A DNA stretch of 64,000 bases from Luteimonas sp. Lineage in GTDB: Bacteria > Pseudomonadota > Gammaproteobacteria > Xanthomonadales > Xanthomonadaceae. Within the stretch, counting starts at the first letter, position 1. Each line of letters starts with the position of its first letter. Positions 42,320-51,960 of the stretch are shown one piece after another. Made by a program: the position numbers and the translations under genes. Below the pieces are notes generated by a model, which saw nothing but the letters and a program-made list of their open reading frames with translations, was not told where the DNA came from and did not search any database. The stretch covers positions 124,001-188,000 of the forward strand of contig JANPZU010000002.1 in the NCBI GenBank assembly GCA_024707405.1, in the 5' to 3' direction.

Positions 42320-43747
42320 TTATCGCAAAGCGATGCCGACGTTCTTGGGTTCGGTGAAGAAACGCATCGCTTCCAGCCCGCCTTCGCGGCCGAGGCCGGA
42401 TTGCCCGGTGCCGCCGAACGGTGTGCGCAGGTCGCGCATGAGCCATGCGTTGATCCAGACGATACCAGCGCGTATGTCCGCCGCGAGGCGGTGCGCGCGG
42501 TCGAGGTCGCGTGTCCAGATCGAAGCCGACAGGCCGTAGTCGACGCTGTTGGCGAGTGTCAGCGCTTCGTCGTCGCTGTCGAAGGCTTGCAGCGTGGCCA
42601 CCGGGCCGAAGATCTCCTCGCGGTTGGTCGCGGTATCCGGGCCGAGGCCATCGAGGACGGTCGGTGCGACGAACCAGCCTGGGCGATCGAGCACGCCGCC
42701 CCCGCACAACACGTTCGCACCTTCATCGCGTGCACGCGCCAGCGCGGCGACGACCTTGTCGAAATGCGCCCGCGACACCAGCGGGCCGAGCCGGGTGTCG
42801 GGATCGACCGGATCGCCGACCTGCAAGGCCTGCACCCGCACCACGAAGGCTTCGCGGAAGGCGGCGTAGATGCTGCGTTCGACCAGGATGCGCGAACCGC
42901 ACAAGCAGATCTGGCCGCTGTTCTGGAATGCCGAACGCACCAGCGTGTCGAGGTTGTCCTGCCAATCGCTGTCGGCGAACACCAGCGTCGGATTCTTGCC
43001 GCCCAGTTCCAGCGACACTTTCTTCAGCAACGGGGCTGCGATGCCGGCAATGCGCTTGCCTACCGCCGTACTGCCGGTGAACGAGATGGCCTTGACCTGC
43101 GGATGCGACACCAGCGGTTCGCCGACCTCAGGGCCAAGGCCGTTCACGACGTTGAGCACGCCAGGCGGAAACCCGATCTCCGCTGCCAGCTCGACCAGCA
43201 TCGTTGCGGTCAGCGGCGTGACTTCGGACGGCTTCGCCACCACGGTATTGCCTGCCGCCAGCGCAGGCGCGATCTTCCAGGTGAACAGGTACAGCGGCAG
43301 GTTCCACGGCGAGATGGTGCCCACCACGCCCAGCGGCGCGCGCAGGGTGTAGTTCAGTCCGGCCTGGCCGTGATGCGATTCGCTGGAGAACTGGGTGGTC
43401 GCGTGCGCGAAGAAGCGCAGGTTGGCGACGGCACGCGGGATTTCGATGTCGCGTGCCAGTTTGACGGGCTTGCCGCCATCGCGAGATTCGGCTTCGGCGA
43501 ACAGGTCGATCCGGGCTTCGAGCGCGTTCGCCAACCGTTCAAGCCAACGGGCGCGGGCGTCGTTGGACAGCGAAGACCATGCCGGGAATGCAGCCGCGGC
43601 AGCGGCGATGGCCGCTTCCACGTCGGAGGCATTGCCGCTGGCGACGCTGGCGAAGGGCTTGCCCGAGGCGGGATCGAACACGTCAAGCCAGTGGCCGGAG
43701 GCCGGTTCGCGCGAGGTGCCATCGATGACGTGCAGGCAGCGTTTCAT
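42320..43747 (-). CDS. 2-aminomuconate (2-hydroxymuconate) semialdehyde dehydrogenase
   Basis: An NAD aldehyde dehydrogenase of 475 residues that oxidises 2-aminomuconate semialdehyde in the kynurenine pathway. Typical sequence: VVGTISPWNLPLYLFTWKIA, FTGSTAVGKRI, the glutamate in VSLELGGKNPTLVFADSD, and the catalytic cysteine in AFQNSGQICLCGSRILVERS. TREEIFGPV-type sequence appears as ATNREEIFGPVATLQAF. The neighbourhood defines the substrate; by sequence alone it is of the hydroxymuconate/betaine-type group. It is the first gene of the pathway block on this strand, with a 199-base gap upstream that holds the start region of the oppositely directed 43947 gene. Confidence 0.92.
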   Translation of the reverse strand: MKRCLHVIDGTSREPASGHWLDVFDPASGKPFASVASGNASDVEAAIAAAAAAFPAWSSLSNDARARWLERLANALEARIDLFAEAESRDGGKPVKLARDIEIPRAVANLRFFAHATTQFSSESHHGQAGLNYTLRAPLGVVGTISPWNLPLYLFTWKIAPALAAGNTVVAKPSEVTPLTATMLVELAAEIGFPPGVLNVVNGLGPEVGEPLVSHPQVKAISFTGSTAVGKRIAGIAAPLLKKVSLELGGKNPTLVFADSDWQDNLDTLVRSAFQNSGQICLCGSRILVERSIYAAFREAFVVRVQALQVGDPVDPDTRLGPLVSRAHFDKVVAALARARDEGANVLCGGGVLDRPGWFVAPTVLDGLGPDTATNREEIFGPVATLQAFDSDDEALTLANSVDYGLSASIWTRDLDRAHRLAADIRAGIVWINAWLMRDLRTPFGGTGQSGLGREGGLEAMRFFTEPKNVGIALR

Positions 43748-43946
43748 GTCGGCAGCTTAACCGGTCTGATCTGCTTGCCCGGCATGCGGGGCGGGCGCCG
43801 AGGCGGCACTCGGCCGGTTCACCCGGACGGTGTTCCCATCGACCGCGCTGTGCAGGTCGCATCCGTTCACATCGGCAATGTCGGATTCCCCCTGCGGTTC
43901 ACGACTCCCTATGCGATCCGCTCGGGATCGATGACAGGTGGAATGC

Positions 43947-44387
43947 ATGAACGCGACGATGTCGAAGTGGAAATGGCTTGGCTTGGCGGTTTGCATGCTG
44001 GTGGGCGCGCGGGCCGAAGCATGTGATCGTCCCTTGCAGCAATCCGGAGCGATCCGGGTGCCGGCCGGGATGATGAACGGACTCGCATACGTGTCGGTAC
44101 CGCAGGGCTACCGCTATGTCGTGGAGTACATCGACGCGGGCATCCGCGTACAGACGCGCACGGAGAGCGCCGATTTCCACGTGGGCGTGGTGACCGGCGG
44201 CAGCCGGATCGATTTCGCGTTGCCGGTAATGCCGGGGTTCACCGAGATCGACCGCAAGACTTCCGGCCAAGTGAAACTGTATGCCGATCCAGGCACCCGG
44301 TTGCACGTCAGCGTGTCCAGGAGCAATCCGAACGTGGCAACGCTTGGAAGCTATGCCATCAGCGGCTGCCTGCTTCCGGCGGGTTGA
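43947..44387 (+). CDS. Hypothetical secreted protein
   Basis: A 146-residue protein from ATG 43947 (AGGTGG lies 5 bases upstream), with a signal peptide ending near GARAEACD. It would expose a small beta-rich domain with two cysteines (one after the signal cut, one in ISGCLLPAG), which may pair. I recognise no family. It is the only plus-strand gene in 13 kb, placed between the semialdehyde dehydrogenase and SDR genes, so it is likely an insertion in this lineage. Confidence 0.65.
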   Translation: MNATMSKWKWLGLAVCMLVGARAEACDRPLQQSGAIRVPAGMMNGLAYVSVPQGYRYVVEYIDAGIRVQTRTESADFHVGVVTGGSRIDFALPVMPGFTEIDRKTSGQVKLYADPGTRLHVSVSRSNPNVATLGSYAISGCLLPAG

Positions 44388-44390
44388 CGT

Positions 44391-45176
44391 TCAGATCGAT
44401 GCCATGCGCCCGCCGTCGACTGCCAGCGACACACCGGTGACATACGCGGCGGCGGGCGAACACAGGAAGGCGATCACGCCACCGGTTTCCTCCGGCTTCG
44501 CCAGCCGGCCGACGGGGACGTTGGCGCGCATCGCGTCGCGGATCTCGGCATCGGACTTGCCGCTCGCCGCCATGCGGTCGCGCACGATCTGCTCGATGCG
44601 GCCGGTCTCGGTGTAGCCGGGCAGCACGTTGTTGACGGTGATGCCGTGCGGCGCGATTTCGCGCGACAAGGTCTTGGCCCAACCGGCGACCGCGCCGCGG
44701 ATGGTATTGGACACGCCGAGTCCGGCGATGGGTTCGTACACCGAGGTCGAGACCACGTTGACGATGCGGCCCCAGCCTGCGGCGCGCATGCCGGGCACGA
44801 CGGCCTGCACCAGTGCCTGGTTGGCGAGGACGTGCTTGCCGAAGGCATCGAGGAAGGCATCGGCATCGGCATCGAACACGGTGCCGCCGGGCGGGCCGCC
44901 GGTGTTGTTGACGAGGATGTGCACCGGCGATTCCGCCGCCAGCGCGGCCACTTTTGCGCGCAGGTCGTCGCGTTGCGAGACATCGGCCACCAGCGTGCGA
45001 TGGCGTTGCGTGCCGCTGCGCGGCAGCGTGGCGATGACGGCGTCGAGTGCGTCCTGCCGGCGCGCCAGCACGGTCACGTCGGCACCGAGCAGGGCGAGTT
45101 CGTGCGCGGTCGCCCGGCCAATGCCTTCGGATGCGCCGCAGACGAGTGCGTGGCGGCCGGAAAGGTCGAGATCCAT
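44391..45176 (-). CDS. SDR family oxidoreductase
   Basis: A short-chain dehydrogenase of 261 residues: cofactor loop ALVCGASEGIGRATAHEL (G-x-x-x-G-x-G), NNTGG in HILVNNTGGPPGG, the catalytic Ser in NVVSTSVYEPI, and a Y-x-x-x-K-like place where S-N-T-I-R-G-A appears instead. The usual Tyr-Lys pair is not obvious (GLGVSNTIRGAVAGWAKTLS), a common feature of the atypical 7-alpha/'3-oxoacyl-ACP reductase-like' group. Substrate unknown. It starts 19 bases after the FMN-binding protein gene, in the same direction. Confidence 0.82.
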   Translation of the reverse strand: MDLDLSGRHALVCGASEGIGRATAHELALLGADVTVLARRQDALDAVIATLPRSGTQRHRTLVADVSQRDDLRAKVAALAAESPVHILVNNTGGPPGGTVFDADADAFLDAFGKHVLANQALVQAVVPGMRAAGWGRIVNVVSTSVYEPIAGLGVSNTIRGAVAGWAKTLSREIAPHGITVNNVLPGYTETGRIEQIVRDRMAASGKSDAEIRDAMRANVPVGRLAKPEETGGVIAFLCSPAAAYVTGVSLAVDGGRMASI

Positions 45177-45195
45177 GTCGGGTTGCCTCCGTTGA

Positions 45196-45816
45196 TCAGG
45201 ATTCGCGGTCGCGCATCATCGACGCGACCTGGTGTGCATTGTGGTCGTCGAGCGTGTCGAGTGCATCGATCACCGCGGCGCGGTTGGCGTCGGGGTGGTT
45301 CTGGCTGAGCTTGAACTTCAGGTCGATGCGCTCGGGTACGAACCTGAAACCGACGATGCCGCGAAGTTGCGAACGATGGTCATCGCGTCCGGGCTCGAAG
45401 CGCCACGCCTGCCCGACGCTGGCCTCGAAACGGTCGCTGAGCCGCGAGACGATGTCGGCCAGTCCGTCCTCGTCGTCGAAGCGCTGCAACTCGCCATGCA
45501 GGTGCGCGACGGCGTAGTTCCAAGTGGGGACGCGCGCGGCAGCTTCCTTGTCCGGATACCAACTTGCGGACACGTAGCTGTGTGGGCCATGCACGATCAC
45601 CAGCGCGCGGCTGCCGTAGCGCACCTGCGGGTTCGGCTTGGCCCAATGGCCTTCGACCAGTACGCGGTCGCCCTCGCGCCGGTACAGCACCGGCAGGTGG
45701 CTGGCGAACGGCGCGCCATCGGCGTCGATGGTGACCAGCGTGACGAACGGATCGGCGGCAACCAATGCGTCGAGATGCGTCAGGTCGGTCTCGGCAAAGG
45801 CGCGCGGCAGGTACAT
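45196..45816 (-). CDS. FMN-binding negative transcriptional regulator, PaiB family
   Basis: A 206-residue split-barrel FMN-binding protein: MYLPRAFAETDLTHLDALVA at the N-terminus, FASHLPVLYRREGDRVLVEG, HGPHSYVSASWYPDKEAAAR and TWNYAVAHLHGELQRFDDED are typical of PaiB. In Bacillus PaiB takes part in control of sporulation and protease genes, but in most bacteria the role is unknown and an enzyme function is possible. It sits between a hypothetical gene and the SDR gene in one direction. Confidence 0.88.
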   Translation of the reverse strand: MYLPRAFAETDLTHLDALVAADPFVTLVTIDADGAPFASHLPVLYRREGDRVLVEGHWAKPNPQVRYGSRALVIVHGPHSYVSASWYPDKEAAARVPTWNYAVAHLHGELQRFDDEDGLADIVSRLSDRFEASVGQAWRFEPGRDDHRSQLRGIVGFRFVPERIDLKFKLSQNHPDANRAAVIDALDTLDDHNAHQVASMMRDRES

Positions 45817-45828
45817 CGCTGGCAGGCC

Positions 45829-46158
45829 CTAAGCGCGTGCGCCGAGGGTCTGCATCATCCGCGGCCGGAGCGCGTCGTCGTGCGCGGCGGTGGGTGGCGC
45901 CAGTTCCTCGAGCGAGAAGCCGCGTTCCAGCGCATCGGTTTCGTCGAGGCCGTCGAAGGCGACGAAGTCGGCATCGAGCAGCATCGAGCGTGCGGTGTCC
46001 TCGCTGTCGTAGACAAGCGTGTTGCCGTCGCTGTCGAAGACCTCGGCGGTGCCGGCCTCGCGCAGGCGCAGGCGCGCCCAGACCACGGTGCGGCCCAGCG
46101 TGGCCAGCCACCATTCCTCATGCACGTGGCGGATCGGGTCGTTCATCGTTTCGCTCAT
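45829..46158 (-). CDS. Hypothetical protein
   Basis: A 109-residue acidic cytoplasmic protein from ATG 46158; the longer frame up to 46302 overlaps the upstream gene fully and is not used. It has EEWWLATLGRTVVWARLRLR near the start, an acidic middle and no transmembrane segment. I do not recognise a family. It overlaps the upstream membrane-protein gene by four bases and precedes the PaiB gene by 12 bases. Confidence 0.6.
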   Translation of the reverse strand: MSETMNDPIRHVHEEWWLATLGRTVVWARLRLREAGTAEVFDSDGNTLVYDSEDTARSMLLDADFVAFDGLDETDALERGFSLEELAPPTAAHDDALRPRMMQTLGARA

Positions 46159-46459
46159 CGGAATGCGATCGCCCAAAGCAGCATCAAGCCGGACATGCCC
46201 AGCGCAAACAGGGTCACGAATGCCGAGATGCGCGCTGGAGTCGCCAATCCGGTGAACTGCGAATCCCGCACTTCGCGGTAACCACCGCCCAGCAGCCAGC
46301 ACAGCGCGGCAGGACTCAGGAATGCGCTTTCACCCAGCTTCGCCCGCGATGCCGGATGGCGGTCGCGCAGGTGCACCAGCGACAGCGGCCAGAAGATCAC
46401 GAAGGCGCAGATGCCGCCGATGGCGACGCCGACGAAGCACAGGGCGAGGAACAGGAACA

Positions 46460-46460
<1 letters not shown>
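46155..46460 (-). CDS. Small membrane protein
   Basis: A 101-residue protein with two hydrophobic helices, near residues 2-28 and 78-98. The middle is polar (VHLRDRHPASRAKLGESAF) with a less hydrophobic stretch. Function unknown. Its start overlaps the asnS stop by one base (TGATG), and its end overlaps the next gene by four. Confidence 0.65.
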
Positions 46461-47860
<1,400 letters not shown>

Positions 47861-47953
47861 GCCTTGAATCTCTGGAGGGGAGGGCCGATATCGGAACGCA
47901 CAGTTTACCGTGCCCTCAAGCCCGCTTAAGCCATCCGGCGCTAGAATCCTCCC

Positions 47954-48295
47954 ATGGCCATTGCCCTGACCCCTGCCGCCTTCGAACGCGTCCGCCAATT
48001 CCTGGCATCCCACCCGGATGCGTTGGGCCTGCGTTTCGGTGTCAAGCGCACCGGTTGCTCCGGCTGGGGCTACGAAGTGGATCTGGCGAACGAGGTACTT
48101 GAAGGCGATGTCGTCAGTGAGCAGGACGGCGTGCGCATCTACGTCGATGCCGCCAGCCAGCCGATGGTCGACGGCACCACGATCGATTTCGCCCGCAAGG
48201 GCCTGAACCACGAGTTCGTGTTCGCCAATCCCAGGGCGGCCGCCGAGTGCGGTTGCGGCGAGAGCTTCACCACCGACGCAGACAAGGCGGCCTGA
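47954..48295 (+). CDS. IscA/HesB family iron-sulfur cluster carrier
   Basis: An A-type iron-sulfur carrier of 113 residues that takes clusters to target proteins. The three conserved cysteines are in [14 protein letters not shown] (first) and AECGCGESF (last two, C-G-C). It stands alone, not in an isc or suf operon, so I do not name it iscA, sufA or erpA. It is divergent from asnS across 93 bases. Confidence 0.92.
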   Translation: MAIALTPAAFERVRQFLASHPDALGLRFGVKRTGCSGWGYEVDLANEVLEGDVVSEQDGVRIYVDAASQPMVDGTTIDFARKGLNHEFVFANPRAAAECGCGESFTTDADKAA

Positions 48296-48335
48296 CCGCC
48301 GCGCTAGACTCCCTGCATCCACCGGGGAGATCGCC

Positions 48336-50093
48336 ATGTTCCGTGTCCTGATGACCGCGTTGCTGCTGGCCGGCAGCACCCTTGCCATGCCTGCCCATGG
48401 GGCCAACGACCCGGGCAAGGCCCTGCACGAGTTCTTCGAGTCGGAGTGGGAGCGCGGCCTGCGCGAAAGCCCTGAATCGGCCAGCTATCGCGGCGACCGG
48501 CGCTACAACGACCGCTGGACGGACATGGGGTTGGAGGCCATCGCTGCACGCCAGGCCGCCGATCGTGACGCGCTGGCGAAGTTGCTTTCCTTCGATCGCG
48601 GAGCGTTGTCCGCAGAGGATCGGCTGCACTTCGACGTGATGCGCTGGCAACTGGAAAAGGCCGTGGAGCGGCAGCAGTACCGCGAGTACCTGCGTCCGGT
48701 GAACCAGCGCGGCGGCCCGCAGACCATCGCCCAGATCGCCGAAGTGCTGCCGTTCGCGAATACCAAGGACTATCGAGACTGGCTGGCACGCATGGCGGCA
48801 TTGCCGGAGCGGCTGGAACAGGTGATGGCGCTGATGGAAGAGGGCGTGCGCGAGGGCAATACGCCGCCGCGCGTACTGATGGCGCGCATCCCGGCGCAAA
48901 TCGCTTCGCAGGTAGTGGACGATCCCGAGCAGAGCCAGTTCTACAAGCCGTTCCTGCGCTTCCCCGATGCGGTGCCGGCATCGGAACGTGGCGCGTTGCA
49001 GGCCGAGGCCCGGCGCATCGTCGTCGAAGGCATCGTCCCGGCCTACCGACGCTTCGGCGAGTTCTTCGAGCGCGATTACCTGCCGCATGCGCGCGAATCG
49101 ATCGCGGCGGTCGACATGCCCGGCGGCAAGCCCTATTACGATTTCCTCGCGTCCACCTTCACCACGACGGACATGACCACCGACGAGATCCACGCCGTCG
49201 GCCTGCGCGAGGTGGCGCGGATCCGCGGCGAGATGGAAGGCATCCGGCGGGAAGTCGGATTCGATGGTGATCTGCAGGCCTTCTTCGAGCACCTGCGCAC
49301 GGATCCGAAGTATTTCCATGACACGCCCGAGGCACTGTTCGATGCCTACCTCGCCGTGTCCAAACGGATCGATCCGGAACTGGTGAAGATCGCCCGCATC
49401 ATCCCGCGCCTGCCATACGGGCTGCGGGCGATCCCGGACAACATCGCCCCGGATACCACCACCGCCTATTACCAGGGCGGCGCGCTCGACGGCACCCGCG
49501 CGGGCTTCTACTACGTCAACCTGTACAAGCCGGAAGTGCGTCCGAAATGGGAAATGATGGCGCTGTCGCTGCACGAGGCAGTGCCGGGCCACCATTTCCA
49601 GATCAGCCGCGCGATGGAATTGCCGGACATGCCGACGTTCCGCCGTACCGGCTATTTCACCGCCTACGGCGAGGGTTGGGCGCTCTACGCCGAGCGCCTT
49701 GGCTACGAGATGGGCCTGTACGACGACCCCTACGGCCGCATGGGCCAACTGGCCTACGACATGTGGCGGGCCGTGCGGCTGGTGGTGGATACCGGCATGC
49801 ACAGCCAGGGCTGGAGCCGGCAGCAGGCCATCGACTACTTCATGGACAACGCGCCCAAGACCCTGCAGGACGTGACCAACGAGATCGACCGCTACATCGG
49901 CTGGCCTGGGCAGGCGCTGGCCTACAAGATCGGCCAGCTCAAGATCTCGGAAATGCGGGCGAGGGCGGAGGCCGAACTGGGCGCGAAGTTCGACATCCGG
50001 GATTTCAACGATGCCGTGCTCGAGACAGGCTCGGTGCCGCTGGAGACGCTGGAACGCCACATCGACGCCTGGATCGCACGCCAGTCACCGTAG
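48336..50093 (+). CDS. DUF885 family protein, probable secreted metallopeptidase
   Basis: A 585-residue protein with a signal peptide ending near AMPAHGAN, so it is exported. It has the DUF885 zinc motif H-E-x-x-x-x-H in [20 protein letters not shown] near residue 410 and a downstream glutamate in [19 protein letters not shown]. The family resembles gluzincin peptidases; the substrate is not known, but exported peptidases are plentiful in this bacterial group. ATG 48336 follows GGGGAG at about 8 bases. The stop codon TAG is supplied by a GTAG repeat element at 50090. Confidence 0.88.
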   Translation: MFRVLMTALLLAGSTLAMPAHGANDPGKALHEFFESEWERGLRESPESASYRGDRRYNDRWTDMGLEAIAARQAADRDALAKLLSFDRGALSAEDRLHFDVMRWQLEKAVERQQYREYLRPVNQRGGPQTIAQIAEVLPFANTKDYRDWLARMAALPERLEQVMALMEEGVREGNTPPRVLMARIPAQIASQVVDDPEQSQFYKPFLRFPDAVPASERGALQAEARRIVVEGIVPAYRRFGEFFERDYLPHARESIAAVDMPGGKPYYDFLASTFTTTDMTTDEIHAVGLREVARIRGEMEGIRREVGFDGDLQAFFEHLRTDPKYFHDTPEALFDAYLAVSKRIDPELVKIARIIPRLPYGLRAIPDNIAPDTTTAYYQGGALDGTRAGFYYVNLYKPEVRPKWEMMALSLHEAVPGHHFQISRAMELPDMPTFRRTGYFTAYGEGWALYAERLGYEMGLYDDPYGRMGQLAYDMWRAVRLVVDTGMHSQGWSRQQAIDYFMDNAPKTLQDVTNEIDRYIGWPGQALAYKIGQLKISEMRARAEAELGAKFDIRDFNDAVLETGSVPLETLERHIDAWIARQSP

Positions 50094-50212
50094 AGCCGGG
50101 CTTGCTCGGCTGGGGCTCCCCGTCCCCGTCCCGAGGGTCGAATCACGCCAACCCTGCGAGGGCCGGGAGATCTGAGGCGTGAGACGGGGCAACGCAGCAA
50201 GCTCCACTCTAC
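50090..50212. repeat. REP-like GTAG doublet, left element forming a stop codon
   Basis: GTAG at 50090-50093 precedes a hairpin with loop CTTG (50094-50100 with 50104-50110, one G-T pair), nearly the same as the element at 33152. An inverted, more diverged copy ends in CTAC at 50209-50212, with CAAG in its loop region (about 50198-50201). The bases between are GC-rich with no gene. Confidence 0.7.
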
Positions 50213-50269
50213 GGCAGGGGCGAATGGCGATGCGCAGTTGCGTCAGGTGGTGGCCGTCGATGCCGCGGA

Positions 50270-50298
50270 TTGCACGCAACCCATTGATCCCCCATAAT
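50270..50298 (+). promoter_or_regulatory. Promoter of the rpsF operon
   Basis: -35 TTGCAC (50270-50275) and -10 CATAAT (50293-50298), 17 bases apart. Transcription should begin near 50304-50306, leaving a leader of about 120 bases before rpsF. Confidence 0.65.
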
Positions 50299-50302
50299 AC
50301 GC

Positions 50303-50424
50303 GGCTCCCTGCGGCCCGGCCGCCGGGAGCCCTTGCTCCACCGCGTCCATCCCGGGCGGCGGGGAGCTGTCCGGCCAGCCCAGCCTGATGGCGATGGCGG
50401 CCGAATACCCGAAAGGAAAAATCG
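50303..50424 (+). promoter_or_regulatory. Structured leader of the rpsF operon
   Basis: The leader opens with a stable hairpin: 7-bp outer stem (50303-50309 with 50325-50331) and 5-bp inner stem (50311-50315 with 50319-50323) capped by the loop CCG. Leaders that bind the S6:S18 pair are known in front of rpsF in many bacteria, and a CCG is their key feature, but there it lies in an internal bulge. A clear S6:S18 motif is therefore not shown; GGCGATGGCGGCCG near 50385 is another candidate. AAAGGA before the ATG is the ribosome site. Confidence 0.4.
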
Positions 50425-50862
50425 ATGCGTCATTACGAAGTCGTGTTCCTGATCCATCCGGATCAGAGCGAGCAGGTGCCTGCGATGATCGAGCGCTACA
50501 AGTCGCTGATCGAAGGTGCCGAGGGCAAGATCCACCGCCTCGAGGACTGGGGTCGCCGCCAGTTGGCCTACCCGATCAACAACCTCGTCAAGGCCCACTA
50601 CGTGCTGTTCAACATCGAGGCCGCGCAGGCTTCGATGGACGAACTGGTCGAGGCGTTCCGCTTCAACGATGCAGTGCTGCGCCACCTGGTCATCCGTCGC
50701 GACGGCCCGGAGACCGAGCAGTCCCTGATCATGAAGAACAAGGACGAGAAGGGCGACAAGCCCGAGCGTGGCGAACGCCGCCGCCGTGACGACGAGGAAA
50801 CCTCGACGTCGAACGACACCGACAGCGAAGGCGACAACGCCGACGCCGCTGAAGCCGCCTGA
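50425..50862 (+). CDS. rpsF: 30S ribosomal protein S6
   Basis: A 145-residue S6 protein that pairs with S18 on the platform of the small subunit. [40 protein letters not shown] and [20 protein letters not shown] are canonical. The C-terminal tail of about 45 residues is acidic and charged, ending NADAAEAA; in gamma-proteobacteria this tail can receive added glutamates from RimK, but no rimK is seen here. It heads rpsF-rpsR-rplI with an 11-base gap to rpsR. Confidence 0.97.
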   Translation: MRHYEVVFLIHPDQSEQVPAMIERYKSLIEGAEGKIHRLEDWGRRQLAYPINNLVKAHYVLFNIEAAQASMDELVEAFRFNDAVLRHLVIRRDGPETEQSLIMKNKDEKGDKPERGERRRRDDEETSTSNDTDSEGDNADAAEAA

Positions 50863-50873
50863 GGAGCACGCAC

Positions 50874-51104
50874 ATGTCCAAGTTCTTCCGCCGCCGCAAG
50901 TTCTGCAAGTTCACCGCCGAGGGCGTCAAGGAGATCGATTACAAGGATCTCAACACCCTGCGCCAGAATCTCACCGAGAACGGCAAGATCGTCCCCAGCC
51001 GCATCACCGGCACCAAGTCGCGCTACCAGCGCCAGTTGGCCACCGCCGTGAAGCGCGCGCGTTTCCTGGCGTTGATTCCGTACACGGACAACCACAACGT
51101 CTAA
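50874..51104 (+). CDS. rpsR: 30S ribosomal protein S18
   Basis: A 76-residue S18 protein of the small-subunit platform: [40 protein letters not shown] and [20 protein letters not shown] are diagnostic. It follows rpsF at 11 bases. The 208 bases between rpsR and rplI hold no gene that I can support and no clear hairpin terminator. Confidence 0.97.
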   Translation: MSKFFRRRKFCKFTAEGVKEIDYKDLNTLRQNLTENGKIVPSRITGTKSRYQRQLATAVKRARFLALIPYTDNHNV

Positions 51105-51312
51105 GCGCTTCGCCTGACTCGGCGATACGGCGTTGCTGGCCGGTCGCGCGAATCCTCATTGACCGACTGTCAACTGCGGTTCGCGCGCCGTCCGCGCCTT
51201 GTCTCGCCATCGCAGGCTGTGCGCTTTCCGGCGTCAACAACCGCCATCCGTCCGATTCGGACAGCAACCGTTGCGGTGCCAGTGCATCGCTAACGAACAA
51301 CGGAGACATCCC

Positions 51313-51765
51313 ATGGAACTGATTCTTCTTCAGCGCGTCACCAACCTCGGCAACCTCGGCGACAAGGTCAAGGTCAAGCCGGGCTACGGCCGCAACTTCC
51401 TGGTGCCGCAGGGCAAGGCCGTGCCGGCCACCGCCGCCAACCTGGCCGAGTTCGAGGCCAAGCGCGCCGACTACGAAGCCAAGGCCAAGGCCATTTCCGA
51501 CGAGGCACAGGCTCGCCTGGCCAAGCTGGAAGGCGCGAGCGTCACCATCTACGCCAACGCTTCGACCGAAGGCAAGCTGTACGGCTCGGTCGGCCCGCGC
51601 GACATTGCCGAGGCCCTGACCAAGGCCGTGGCCCCGGTCAGCAAGTCCGAAGTCGTGCTGGGTGAAGGCCCGCTGCGCAACATCGGCGAGTTCGATGTGG
51701 TCGTGCACCTGCACGCCGAGGCCGAGACGACCGTCAAGGTCGTGGTGGAGCCGGAAGCGGCCTGA
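51313..51765 (+). CDS. rplI: 50S ribosomal protein L9
   Basis: A 150-residue L9 protein of the large subunit, with [37 protein letters not shown] (signature), the long helix and the C-terminal domain with [20 protein letters not shown] 51313 is preceded by GGAG at 51302-51305. A strong terminator lies 25 bases after the stop. Confidence 0.97.
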   Translation: MELILLQRVTNLGNLGDKVKVKPGYGRNFLVPQGKAVPATAANLAEFEAKRADYEAKAKAISDEAQARLAKLEGASVTIYANASTEGKLYGSVGPRDIAEALTKAVAPVSKSEVVLGEGPLRNIGEFDVVVHLHAEAETTVKVVVEPEAA

Positions 51766-51790
51766 TCCGCGCTCGGCTTTGCATGATCAG

Positions 51791-51821
51791 GAACGGGCGC
51801 CCAGGGCGCCCGTTCTTTTTT
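51791..51821 (+). terminator. Intrinsic terminator after rplI
   Basis: A perfect 11-bp GC-rich stem (51791-51801 with 51805-51815), 3-base loop, followed by TTTTTT (51816-51821): a textbook rho-independent terminator of the ribosomal operon. Confidence 0.95.
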
Positions 51822-51850
51822 GCCGTCGCAGGATATGCGATGCCCACCGG

Positions 51851-51859
51851 TTATCCACA
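51851..51859 (+). promoter_or_regulatory. Consensus DnaA box upstream of dnaB
   Basis: TTATCCACA is a perfect match to the strong DnaA box TTATNCACA, and it lies 110 bases before the dnaB start and after the rplI terminator. One box by itself does not make an origin, but it may let DnaA act on dnaB expression. Confidence 0.6.
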
Positions 51860-51960
51860 GTGTTATCTGCAACGCTTCGGGCCCGGAAGCATCTACGATG
51901 GCACTCCAACGACAACAACAGGATCGCGCCAACGATCCGACCACGGGAGCCGCCTCGCCC

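Noticed and set aside
46158..46302. N-terminal extension of the 109-residue hypothetical protein
   Set aside because: It would lie wholly inside the upstream membrane-protein gene; the ATGA overlap at 46155-46158 gives a clean start.
51105..51312. Possible small gene such as priB between rpsR and rplI
   Set aside because: The 208 bases have no open frame with a ribosome site and no PriB-like sequence.
51851..51859. Possible replication origin at the DnaA box
   Set aside because: One box only, no AT-rich unwinding region, and neither dnaA nor dnaN/gyrB is near.
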